64,000 nt of DNA from Gemmata massiliana (GTDB lineage Bacteria; Planctomycetota; Planctomycetia; Gemmatales; Gemmataceae), in assembly GCF_901538265.1 (NCBI RefSeq), contig NZ_LR593886.1:5973738-6037737 (forward strand). The letters are read 5' to 3'. Position numbers and translations under genes: made by a program. How positions within the stretch are numbered: the first letter of the stretch is position 1; every line of letters starts with the position of its first letter. Below are positions 27,373 through 35,776 of the stretch, piece by piece. The notes beneath the pieces were generated by a model. It did no database searches and was not told the DNA's origin. It was given only the letters and a program-made list of their open reading frames with translations.

Positions 27373-27716
27373 TCGGCACTCCCGCGTCACTGCGGTGCCT
27401 GGGCGCACTTGCGAGTTTGGACGACGTGTGGAAGTATGCTACCAGAGCGGCCCGGAATTGGGAATCTGGATGTATCGACGGGGCGAATGGTACAGATTTG
27501 CTGTCGAAAAAGCCGTCACTTTTCGCCGGGCCACACTTCTGCACGAGCACCCGTGACCGGAGCGTAGGACGCTTTTGTGGGGGATGAGAAACCCGTTCCC
27601 CCGCAAGTTCTCCATTTTCATGGAATTCTTCGGGACCGGTGTCGTCTCTGGCGGTGACGGCCGCGGAAATTTCAACCGGGCGCGATTCCGCACCGGCCGG
27701 TCGGTGGAGACTCGCT
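27373..27716. other. Gene-free divergent intergenic region
   Basis: About 340 bases between the kinase gene and the divergent secreted-protein gene. It must hold two promoters. No repeat, hairpin or convincing small gene was seen in it. Confidence 0.5.
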
Positions 27717-29015
27717 GTGACCGAAATGCTCGTCTCGTGCGCGGTTGTGATCGCGTCGGCCGTTGGGTCGGGCGCGCCCCAGCAACCGGAAACGCTCATC
27801 CGGCTCACAGTCGACGCGACCCGGGCGCCAAAACCGGCGCTCAAATATTTGCTGTTGCCCGAAATCGGAGAGATGACACAGGGCAACCCGATTCCGAACT
27901 ATCTGAAGTGCGTCCTTGATCAAGACTCGAAAGGGACCGACGAACCGCTCAGCCGGCTCGCGCTCAAGCAGGTGGACCGCGCCGCCCGAATGGACAAACC
28001 CGACTGGCAGATCCTGCCCAAGCTGAAAACCGACGGCGTGAGCCTGCTGCTCCCGGACGTCCAGAAGATGCGGCAACTGGCGAACGAACTCAACGGCCGG
28101 TTCCGCGACGAGGTCGCGCTCCGCCGGTTCGACGACGCCATCGCGACCGCGAAAACCATGCTCGCGCTCGCCCGGCACATGGGAGAACACCCCACGCTCA
28201 TCGGCGGGCTGGTCGCCGTCGCGATCGCCACCGTTGCGATCGCCCCGCTGGAGGAGATGATCGGGCAGCCCGGGTGCCCCAACTTGTACTGGGCGCTCAC
28301 CGCGCTGCCGCACCCGTTCGTCCCTCTCGATAAGGGCTTGGAAGGCGAGCGCGTGTTTGTAGGGACGGAACTGCGTGAACTGGACGACACGAACCCGATG
28401 ACCGCAGCGCAGCTCCGGAAGCTCATGACGCACCTCGATCGGGTTCGCGAAATCCAGAGGAACGAGAAGAAGACCGGCGAGTGGCTTGCGGAGCGGGCCA
28501 AGGACGAAAAGAACCTCGTGACGGCCCGGGTGCGACTCCGGGAGCACGGGCTCCGCGCGGACCGGCTCGCGCTCTTCTCGCCGTACCAAGTGCTGCTACT
28601 AGAAGCGAAATTGGATTACGAGATCCAGCGCGACGAGACGATGAAGTACGCCCCGCTGCCGACCTGGGAAGCGCTCGCGTACATCGACAAGGTTCCCGTC
28701 CCCAAAGATACGCCGCTCTTCAGCTCGTTCCTGTCCTCGCTCTACAGCGTGCGCCGGGCACAGGGGCGACTGGAACAGCGGTTCGCACTGCTGCGTCACG
28801 TGGAGGCCCTGCGCCTCCACGCGGCCGAACACGGGGGCAAGCTACCGGAGAAGCTGTCCGAGGTCGCAGTGCCGCTGCCGGTCGACCCGTTCTCGGGCAA
28901 ACCATTCCGCTACGAACTGATCGACGGTGTAGGCCACCTGCGCGGCAGCCCACCAAAGGCCGGTGAGCAGAATGCCGTTTACCACATGCACTACGAGATC
29001 ATCATTCGCAAATGA
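27717..29015 (+). CDS. Secreted hypothetical protein, tandem paralog 1
   Basis: A 432-residue protein from a GTG with GGAGA upstream; an ATG nine bases inside is the alternative. A short signal-like N-terminus is followed by a long helical body: KPALKYLLLPEIGEMTQGNP near residue 38, FDDAIATAKTMLALARHM near 135, IGQPGCPNLYWALTALPHPF near 180, and the C-terminal ALRLHAAEHGGKLPEKLSEV then DPFSGKPFRYELIDG. That last part is a motif common in planctomycete hypotheticals. It aligns end to end with the next gene. Function unknown. Confidence 0.8.
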   Translation: MTEMLVSCAVVIASAVGSGAPQQPETLIRLTVDATRAPKPALKYLLLPEIGEMTQGNPIPNYLKCVLDQDSKGTDEPLSRLALKQVDRAARMDKPDWQILPKLKTDGVSLLLPDVQKMRQLANELNGRFRDEVALRRFDDAIATAKTMLALARHMGEHPTLIGGLVAVAIATVAIAPLEEMIGQPGCPNLYWALTALPHPFVPLDKGLEGERVFVGTELRELDDTNPMTAAQLRKLMTHLDRVREIQRNEKKTGEWLAERAKDEKNLVTARVRLREHGLRADRLALFSPYQVLLLEAKLDYEIQRDETMKYAPLPTWEALAYIDKVPVPKDTPLFSSFLSSLYSVRRAQGRLEQRFALLRHVEALRLHAAEHGGKLPEKLSEVAVPLPVDPFSGKPFRYELIDGVGHLRGSPPKAGEQNAVYHMHYEIIIRK

Positions 29016-29029
29016 CGCCCGCGTAGTAG

Positions 29030-29153
29030 ATGCACAGGGCTCCCGCCCTGTGCTACGTCAGACGGCCCCTCCCGGGCGAAGACAACTAAACCAGTGCCGT
29101 TCACGCCACGGAGCGGCCGGCGTTCGTAGCACAGGGCGGAAGCCCTGTGTGCC
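29030..29153. repeat. CACAGGGC inverted repeat pair
   Basis: GCACAGGGCTCCCGCCCTGT at about 29031-29050 and GCACAGGGCGGAAGCCCTGT at about 29130-29149 are each a small hairpin and mirror each other across about 80 bases. They fill the gap between the two tandem paralogs. Confidence 0.72.
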
Positions 29154-29192
29154 TCGAAACAACCCGCACTACTCCACAGGAACCCGCTCGCG

Positions 29193-30596
29193 ATGACCGC
29201 CATTCTCCTGGCTGCTGCGGCCGTGGCCGCTCCCGTCGCGGCGCCGACCGTGCGCGTGACCGTGCAACCGATGGGCGCGCCGAAGCCCGCGCTCAAGTAC
29301 CAGCTCCTGCCCGAGGTCCGCGAACTCAAGGCCGGGAACGCGGCGCAGTGGTACCTGCGGTCCTTCATGGAGCAGCGGTCCTTCTTCTTTAGTAAGGAGG
29401 GCACCGCCCAGCGCGTGCGCTACCAGGGGATGACGCTCAAGGAACTCGCGAGCGAGCCGCTGAGCAACTACGGCGGGTCCGCACTCACGCAGACGGATTG
29501 GGGCGCCCGACTCGATACGGTCGACTGGCAGGTGCTCGACCGCATCCAGGCCGAAGGGCCAGACTTACGGTTATCCGAACTCGCACCGTTGCACCTACTT
29601 GCCGCTTCGCTCCAGATCCGGTTCCGCGTGGAAGTGGCACGCGGGGAATACGACGACGCGATTCGGACCGCGAAGACGATGTTCGTGCTCGCCCGGCACC
29701 TGAGTGACTACCCGACTACGGCCGCGAACCGCGTCGGTCTTACGATCGCCGATATGACTCTGGACACGCTCTGGGAAATGATTCAACAACCGGGCTGCCC
29801 CAACTTATACTGGGCGCTGACCGATTTGCCGTGCCCGCTCGTGGAACTGCGCAAGGGCGTGCAGGGTGACCGTGCCCTGGTGGATACGGAGCTGCGTGCG
29901 TTCCGCGATAACTCGGTGCTGGCCGACGCCGAAGTCGAGGACTTGGTGAGCCGGCTGTCCGGGCGCGCGGGGTACATTCGCGAACAGGCCGGGCTTCCCC
30001 CGCGGAACCTGCGGGCGGTGCTGGCGACGCGGGCCAAAGACGCGGCCGGGGTCCGGGACGCGCGACGTCGACTCATTGAATCGGGGTTGAGTAAGAACGC
30101 GGTCGAGGGATTCGATCCGGTCCACATTGTGTTGTTGGACGACAAGCGCGATTACGAGGTTCGTCGCGACGAGGAGATTCGTCTACTCGGTGTGAAGGCG
30201 TGGGAGATGGACACGATCCCGCGTGAGAAACACACAGCGGACGGGCTGTTCACCGACTTGGTCCCGCGCGTCGCGGACACACGCCGCGTGCAGGCCCGCT
30301 TCGAGCAACGGGTTGCGCTGCTGCGACACGTGGAAGCGCTCCGCATGTTCGCGGCGGCCCACGACGGGAAGTTACCCAACAAACTCGACGACGCGGGCGT
30401 TCCACTCCCAGCGGACCCGTTCTCGGGCAAGCCCTTCGCTTACGTGCTTGAGGACGGCGTCGCCAAGTTACGCGGATCGGCACCAAAGCGCGAGGGGCAC
30501 GCTCTTAGTTACGAAGTGACAGTTCAGCATAAGGTGTCTCCGAAAGGCGAGTTAGTGAACCCCGCCCGCAAGAGCGGTGGCAACACAAAACAGTAG
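29193..30596 (+). CDS. Secreted hypothetical protein, tandem paralog 2
   Basis: A 467-residue paralog of the upstream gene with a signal peptide at residues 1-17. Matching blocks include APKPALKYQLLPEVREL, YDDAIRTAKTMFVLARHL, IQQPGCPNLYWALTDLPCPL and LRMFAAAHDGKLPNKLDDAG then DPFSGKPFAYVLEDG. After YEVTVQHK, where the sister protein ends, it continues for about 20 residues (VSPKGELVNPARKSGGNTKQ) encoded by a dispersed palindromic repeat. The natural stop thus seems to have been replaced by the insertion. Function unknown; likely duplicated in place. Confidence 0.8.
   Translation: MTAILLAAAAVAAPVAAPTVRVTVQPMGAPKPALKYQLLPEVRELKAGNAAQWYLRSFMEQRSFFFSKEGTAQRVRYQGMTLKELASEPLSNYGGSALTQTDWGARLDTVDWQVLDRIQAEGPDLRLSELAPLHLLAASLQIRFRVEVARGEYDDAIRTAKTMFVLARHLSDYPTTAANRVGLTIADMTLDTLWEMIQQPGCPNLYWALTDLPCPLVELRKGVQGDRALVDTELRAFRDNSVLADAEVEDLVSRLSGRAGYIREQAGLPPRNLRAVLATRAKDAAGVRDARRRLIESGLSKNAVEGFDPVHIVLLDDKRDYEVRRDEEIRLLGVKAWEMDTIPREKHTADGLFTDLVPRVADTRRVQARFEQRVALLRHVEALRMFAAAHDGKLPNKLDDAGVPLPADPFSGKPFAYVLEDGVAKLRGSAPKREGHALSYEVTVQHKVSPKGELVNPARKSGGNTKQ
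30553..30581. repeat. GTGAACCCCGCCC palindrome forming a gene's 3' end
   Basis: GTGAACCCCGCCCGCAAGAG followed by CGGTGG, the same family as the copies at 9722, 23411 and 23505. It lies in frame within the last codons of the preceding gene. Confidence 0.8.
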
Positions 30597-30768
30597 GGCG
30601 GCCGTCTATTCCCAGGGGCGAGTCTGCGCCTCGGCCCTGGGCTGAGGAATCTGCTCCCTTCGGGGTAAAGCAGGAAGCCGTGGCACAGACGTGCCGGGAA
30701 ACGAACGCGCGGAACGTGGAACTGCTGGAACGCGGAACTTGGAACTCACGACCTACAGGAGATCGGTC

Positions 30769-32232
30769 ATGGCCGCTCCGCTCCCGCTGGACAAGCTCGA
30801 TCCCGTTGAGGTGTGGAAGCCCTGGGTGCCGACCGCGGCCAACCCGTGGGACCGCAAGTGGGCCGCGCACCTCTATCGCCGGGCCGCGTTCGGCACAAGT
30901 GCAGCGGACCTCGATCGCGCGGTGAAGGACGGGCCGGTCAAGACGCTGGACCAGCTCCTCGCGGGGCAGTCCAACGCGGCGGAGATGGTGCCCACGCTCA
31001 CCGACGTGGGGAAAGTCGCGGCCGCGCGCGACGGGGACGGTACGCAGCTCCGCGGGTGGTGGCTGTACTGCATGTTGCAGGGCGGGCACCCGCTGCGCGA
31101 GAAGATGGCGCTGTTCTGGCACAACCACTTCGCCACGAGCCTCGTGAAGGTGCGCGACCCGAACCTGATGTTCCGCCAGAACTGCCTCTTCCGCACGCAC
31201 GCGCTGGGGCACTTCGGCCCGCTGCTGCACGCCGTCACACGCGACGGGGCGATGCTCGTGTGGCTCGACTCGAACAGCAACGTGAAGGCCAAGCCGAACG
31301 AGAACTACGCCCGCGAGTTAATGGAACTGTTCAGCCTCGGTGTGGGCAATTACACAGAAAAGGACGTGCGCGAAGCGGCCCGTGCGTTCACCGGCTGGCA
31401 CACCAACGGCACGGGCTTCGAGTTCAACGAGGCCCAGTACGACTTCGGCGACAAGACCGTTCTCGGCAAGACCGGCCCCTGGCGCGGGGACGATATCGTA
31501 AAGATCGTGCTCGAACAGCCGGCCGCGGCGCGGTTCCTGGTGCGCAAACTGTACACGTTCTTCGTCAGCGAGATTTCGCCGCCCCAAGCACTCCTGGAAC
31601 CGCTCTGCGAATCGTTCCGCAAGAGCGATTACGAGGTCGCGGCACTCGTGAAGACGATGCTGTCGTCGCGCCACTTCTATTCCGAGCACGCCTTCCGCAA
31701 GCGGATCAAGAGCCCCGTCGAGTACGCACTCGGGGCGGTCCTGGCGACGTACCGGCGCTTCGACGAGGACGACCCGCACTACAAGGTGATCGCGCACCAG
31801 TCGCTCATCAAGTGGCTGAACGGAATGGGGCAGTCACTCTTCGCCCCGCCGAACGTGAAGGGCTGGCCCGGTGGTCGGACATGGCTGAACACCGCGACCG
31901 TACTCGAACGGAACAACTTCGCGGCGGAACTCACGTCGGGAACGGTGTGGGCGCCGCCGCCGGAAATGTCCCTGTTCGTAGTGTCGAGCGACCTGCCGCC
32001 CCCGAAAGCGCTCGACCCGGCCCGTGCACTCGAAGACGCGCACGCGACCACTTCCGAGGCGATCGTGGACGCGCTCATCGACGCGTACATGCCCGGTGGG
32101 GTGCGCTCGGAGGCGCGCGAGAAGCTCGTGGCGTTCGTCGACGAGGATAAACCCACGGGCCTGCCCCTCGCGCACCGCGCACGCGAGGCCGCGCACGCGA
32201 TTCTGACGATGCCGGAAGCTCAATTGGCATAA
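30769..32232 (+). CDS. DUF1800 family protein
   Basis: A 487-residue protein starting at the ATG preceded by CAGGAGA. DUF1800 marks are AAHLYRRAAFGTSAADLDRA near residue 30, ALFWHNHFATS near 115, PNENYARELMELFSLGVGNY near 170 and a C-terminal ANVKGWPGGRTWL-like block (PPNVKGWPGGRTWLNTATV). No signal peptide is apparent, which is usual for the partner of an exported DUF1501 protein. DUF1800/DUF1501 gene pairs are widespread in planctomycetes and other soil bacteria; their biochemical role is not established. A DUF1501 gene follows. Confidence 0.93.
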   Translation: MAAPLPLDKLDPVEVWKPWVPTAANPWDRKWAAHLYRRAAFGTSAADLDRAVKDGPVKTLDQLLAGQSNAAEMVPTLTDVGKVAAARDGDGTQLRGWWLYCMLQGGHPLREKMALFWHNHFATSLVKVRDPNLMFRQNCLFRTHALGHFGPLLHAVTRDGAMLVWLDSNSNVKAKPNENYARELMELFSLGVGNYTEKDVREAARAFTGWHTNGTGFEFNEAQYDFGDKTVLGKTGPWRGDDIVKIVLEQPAAARFLVRKLYTFFVSEISPPQALLEPLCESFRKSDYEVAALVKTMLSSRHFYSEHAFRKRIKSPVEYALGAVLATYRRFDEDDPHYKVIAHQSLIKWLNGMGQSLFAPPNVKGWPGGRTWLNTATVLERNNFAAELTSGTVWAPPPEMSLFVVSSDLPPPKALDPARALEDAHATTSEAIVDALIDAYMPGGVRSEAREKLVAFVDEDKPTGLPLAHRAREAAHAILTMPEAQLA

Positions 32233-32243
32233 CGGGAATTGCG

Positions 32244-32555
32244 ATGCCGTGGTGGGCGCTACTAGCGTTCCTCTTCGTTGTTTGGTTCTTTGGCCTGTTG
32301 GCTGGTGCGGCGCACTTGGCAGTTGAAGCCGCTCGCGCGAGTGATCCAGAGGAACACCGTCGCGGAACAAGTTGTATGCCCGGCATTCCGCTGGGACCGC
32401 TTGTGACATGGGGCATAGCGGCACTGATCGACCTTATCGCCGAGCCTTGGGGTACTGTAATCGTCGGGTCGCTTCACGCCACTTGGCTGGTCGTTTCAGT
32501 CGTTTTTGTGATGCGTGCCATTTGGCTCCTTCGAGCGCTAGAGAAGAACAAATAA
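32244..32555 (+). CDS. Small membrane protein
   Basis: A 103-residue protein between the DUF1800 and DUF1501 genes, 11 bases after the DUF1800 stop. Three hydrophobic segments are visible: LLAFLFVVWFFGLLAGAAHL (residues 5-24), GPLVTWGIAALIDLI near residue 52 and WLVVSVVFVMRAIWLLRAL near residue 80. No family is recognised. The position suggests cotranscription with its neighbours. Confidence 0.68.
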   Translation: MPWWALLAFLFVVWFFGLLAGAAHLAVEAARASDPEEHRRGTSCMPGIPLGPLVTWGIAALIDLIAEPWGTVIVGSLHATWLVVSVVFVMRAIWLLRALEKNK

Positions 32556-32614
32556 CCAAGTTCCCGCAATCACGTGGCATTGAGATCGGGCCGGTTCCCA
32601 AACGGAGGCTCCCC

Positions 32615-33847
32615 ATGTTCAACCGTCGGCAGTTCCTGACGCGCGCGGTGCGCGGGTCGTCGCTCCTGGCACTCGGGTCCGCGGTACCGCAATTCGTCGC
32701 ACAGACCGCGCGTGCGGCCGCACCCGGAAAAGACACGATTCTCGTGGTGGTCGAAATGACGGGGGGGAACGACGGCCTCAACACCGTCATCCCCTACGCC
32801 GACGACCTGTACCACAAGGCGCGCCCCACGCTGCGCCAGACCAAACAGCAGGTGGTCGTGCTAGACGACCATGTCGGGCTTCACTCGGGGATGCAGGCGC
32901 TCAGGCCCCTCTGGGAAGCCGGGAACCTCGCGGTTGTGCAGGGCGTCGGGTACCCGAACCCGGACCGCTCGCACTTTGAAGCGATGGACATCTGGCACAC
33001 CGCTGACCCGAAACGCGCGGCCACGACCGGTTGGCTCGGGCGCGCGTCGGGCGAGATGGAGAACCGGTCCGGCGGGGTGCCCATTCTCCATGTGGGGACG
33101 GGCAAGGCTCCGCTCGCGGCGACCGGCGCCCAAGGGCGCGGGGCCGTGAGCGTGGGCGACCAGAACTCGTTCCGGCTCGAACTCGGTAATGGCGACCGCA
33201 AGGACTCGCGGCGCAAGCTGCTCGACGCGGTAACGACCCCCGCGACCAGCACGGACGACGACGATCCGCTCGCGTTCGTTCAGCGGCGCCAGGTGCAGAC
33301 GCTCACCGCGGTCGAGAACCTGCGCGAACTGCTCGAAGGGCCGCGTGCGATCCGCGGGTTCGGCGGCGGGCTGCAACAGAAGTTCCAGCTCATTGCGGGG
33401 CTGATTGCACGCGGGTTCGGAACGCGCATTTTCTACGTGAGCCTGGACGGGTTCGACACGCACGCCGATCAAGCGCCCGCGCACCAGCAGCTCCTCACGC
33501 AGCTCGCAACGGGCATCGGTGAGTTCTTCCGCGAACTGAAAGACACCGGGAACGACAGCCGCGTGCGGGTGCTGACGTTCTCGGAGTTCGGGCGCCGGGT
33601 GAACGAGAACGGCAGCCGCGGGACCGACCACGGTGCGGCCTCGTGCGTTCTTCTGGCCGGCGGAGGTGTGAAGGGCGGCGTGGTGGGCAAGCACCCGAGC
33701 CTGTCCGACCTCGATTCCGACGACCTGAAGTACCACACCGACTTCCGCAGCCTGTACGCGACACTGCTCGACGACTGGCTGAACTGCGACAGCAAGTCCG
33801 TGCTTGGCGCGAAGTGGGACCACATTAAAGCGCTGGCCGCGCGGTAG
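32615..33847 (+). CDS. DUF1501 protein, DUF1800 partner
   Basis: A 410-residue exported protein. The ATG at 32615 has GGAGG seven bases upstream and begins MFNRRQFLTRAVRGSSLLAL, a Tat-type signal. The family core follows: VVVEMTGGNDGLNTVIPYAD near residue 45, YVSLDGFDTHADQAPAHQQL near residue 275 and LTFSEFGRRVNENGSRGTDH near residue 320. It is of the type normally paired with DUF1800, and differs from the two DUF1501 proteins at the window start, which have the GGPSHIDTFD type of motif. Confidence 0.93.
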   Translation: MFNRRQFLTRAVRGSSLLALGSAVPQFVAQTARAAAPGKDTILVVVEMTGGNDGLNTVIPYADDLYHKARPTLRQTKQQVVVLDDHVGLHSGMQALRPLWEAGNLAVVQGVGYPNPDRSHFEAMDIWHTADPKRAATTGWLGRASGEMENRSGGVPILHVGTGKAPLAATGAQGRGAVSVGDQNSFRLELGNGDRKDSRRKLLDAVTTPATSTDDDDPLAFVQRRQVQTLTAVENLRELLEGPRAIRGFGGGLQQKFQLIAGLIARGFGTRIFYVSLDGFDTHADQAPAHQQLLTQLATGIGEFFRELKDTGNDSRVRVLTFSEFGRRVNENGSRGTDHGAASCVLLAGGGVKGGVVGKHPSLSDLDSDDLKYHTDFRSLYATLLDDWLNCDSKSVLGAKWDHIKALAAR

Positions 33848-33951
33848 TTGTGCGGGGAGGTGCCACACAGTTCGCGTGGCGCCTCTTGGCGAACGGCCGG
33901 TATAAGCCGGTCGGTTAGGGAGAAAGGATCAGAACGAACGCCCGGCCGAGT

Positions 33952-34629
33952 TCAGAGGGATCCTAAATATTCCTTCAGTTCGTCCTCACCGCCGCGGGCC
34001 CTGACTTTCTTGACCGCCTCGTCGAGGTACCAACTGGGGAACTCCCGCAGGCGGCGGATCATCGCACCTATTTCATCACTGGTCAGGTTCCGCTCGGGGA
34101 AGCAGGTCCAATCTCGCCCTTTCCGGTCACGGACGACAAAGCTCCCCGGGAACACGGCCGGCCCGTAGTCGGCCGGGTCGGTCATGCGCGCGCCCTGGAT
34201 ACAGCGGTATATGGCGAGCGGCTTGGGCACAACTGGCGGGGCGTTAAAGGCTTCTATCATGGCGCGCAGGCTCGGCGGGTCGTTGCGAACAAAGGCACCG
34301 TAGGCCTCGTGGTCGAATTGCCAGACGATGTCCTCCGTCGAACTCAGGTCGACGCACCAATAATCACCGCCACCGTCACCGCCGATGATCAGATACTTAA
34401 GCGGCCAAGGATCCTGGTCGCCGTTGGTCGGTTGCAGGTCTGGATCGGCTCGCAGGTCGACGTTTTCCGCAATGATCTTCTCCGCCGTGGTGTAGAGACG
34501 GATGATCCGGTCCGACGTCTCCTTCAGCCGGGCGACATTATCAGCCTCATCGAGCAGGAACTGTCGGTACGGAGCCGGTAGACGAACCGACAGTTCCTGC
34601 TCGATCCGTGTTATGTCGCTTTCGATCAC
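33952..34629 (-). CDS. SMI1/KNR4 family protein
   Basis: A 225-residue protein from a GTG at 34629, preferred because GAGGAG lies nine bases upstream and the sequence ahead of it is unlike the family. The N-terminal part is SMI1/KNR4-like: ESDITRIEQELSVRLPAPYR, then YLIIGGDGGGDYWCVDLSS near residue 78 and a Trp-containing segment near residue 95. Such proteins often act as immunity proteins against secreted or contact-dependent toxins, but also occur alone. The C-terminal part is an extra helical module. No toxin gene is adjacent. Confidence 0.82.
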   Translation of the reverse strand: MIESDITRIEQELSVRLPAPYRQFLLDEADNVARLKETSDRIIRLYTTAEKIIAENVDLRADPDLQPTNGDQDPWPLKYLIIGGDGGGDYWCVDLSSTEDIVWQFDHEAYGAFVRNDPPSLRAMIEAFNAPPVVPKPLAIYRCIQGARMTDPADYGPAVFPGSFVVRDRKGRDWTCFPERNLTSDEIGAMIRRLREFPSWYLDEAVKKVRARGGEDELKEYLGSL

Positions 34630-35166
34630 GTGTCGTGACTCCTCGGGGCCGCGTCGGTGTCGGCAATAACGCGGGCGCCGGCGAGTGTACCACCTCAAAG
34701 AGCGATAGTGATAGGCGCACCTGGCCCTGGTGTTGACCTCTTCCCGCTCGTCCTCTCGCATGTCGATCAGGTCGGTGAGGACGCTACCCGATCGAACCGA
34801 CTTGATACAGATTGCGTCCGAACTGGGGTCACGAATGGCTAGCGAACCGCGTGTGCTCACAAACGGGTGACGTTACGCAATTCGGGGCGGCACAGCACAC
34901 TTCCCGAAAACATCCCGTCGGCACATTCGTTACAGGCGCATCTCCGATCTTCCCATTTAATCATGTCGCGCGTGATTTCTTCACTTCCGAGACGATACGG
35001 TTCGTAAAGAACCTCAATTCAGGTGCGATCTATCGTCCTGGCGGAATTCCGACATTCCGCAAAATCCGTGTGCGCGGACCTGCCCGCGTCCTACGGTTCA
35101 CGGTGGACGACTAGAACGCGCTGGGTCCGTGGTCCCACCGAAAAGCGCCAGATAGGAGATCGCCCG
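34630..35166. other. Gene-free region upstream of the ECF sigma gene
   Basis: About 540 bases with no convincing gene; the open frames present have composition unlike their neighbours and no ribosome sites. It is locally less GC-rich toward 34950-35070, which is where the promoter of the ECF/kinase operon should lie. No repeat was noticed. Confidence 0.5.
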
Positions 35167-35754
35167 ATGCCCGCTCTGCCCGACCGCCCCGCCGCGGGCG
35201 CTACCGGCACCGACGCGGCGCTGCTGCAGCGGTACCAGTCCGGCGACGAGGCCGCGGCCACGGACATCTATTCGCGCTACGCGCACCGCCTCCGCGCACT
35301 CGCGCGCCAGTACTGCACCCCCAATTTTGCCGGCCGGTTCGACGCGGACGACGTGATCCAGTCCGTGTTCCGCGCGTTCTTCCACGGCGCCCGGCACCGG
35401 GCCTACGAGGTGCCCCCCGAGGGGGAACTGTGGGGGTTGCTGATGGTGTTGGCCGTGAACAAGGTGCGCGCGCTCGTGGGGCATCACCAGGCCAACAAGC
35501 GCGCGGTGCGCCACACCGCGTCCGTTCCGGACCTCGATTCCCACCCCGCACTGGCCGCCGACGATTCCGCCGCCGCGTTCCTGCGGATGGTGATGGACGA
35601 GCAACTGGCTGCGCTCCCCGAATCGAACCGCGCCATTATCCGCTTGCGCACCGAGGGCTACGAGGTCGGCGAGATCGCACGGGAAACCGGGCGCTCGCGC
35701 CGCACCGTCGAGCGCGTCCTCCAGGACTTCCGCGCGCGCCTGTCGCGCGCCTGA
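35167..35754 (+). CDS. ECF-type RNA polymerase sigma factor
   Basis: A 195-residue sigma-70-family protein. The ATG at 35167 has AGGAGA eight bases upstream. Region 2 is seen in LLQRYQSGDEAAATDIYSRY and FDADDVIQSVFRAFF, and region 4 in LPESNRAIIRLRTEGYEVGE followed by the helix-turn-helix ETGRSRRTVERVL. It belongs to the planctomycete ECF groups that are encoded next to Ser/Thr kinases and have no anti-sigma factor gene. The kinase gene begins 22 bases downstream, so phosphorylation is a plausible control on its activity. Confidence 0.92.
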   Translation: MPALPDRPAAGATGTDAALLQRYQSGDEAAATDIYSRYAHRLRALARQYCTPNFAGRFDADDVIQSVFRAFFHGARHRAYEVPPEGELWGLLMVLAVNKVRALVGHHQANKRAVRHTASVPDLDSHPALAADDSAAAFLRMVMDEQLAALPESNRAIIRLRTEGYEVGEIARETGRSRRTVERVLQDFRARLSRA

Positions 35755-35776
35755 TCCATCCCCCGCCGGAGCTGTT

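Noticed and set aside
27717..30596. Tandem secreted pair as type II secretion pseudopilins
   Set aside because: The DPFSGKPF motif recalls that family, but there is no prepilin peptidase site and the proteins are long and helical.
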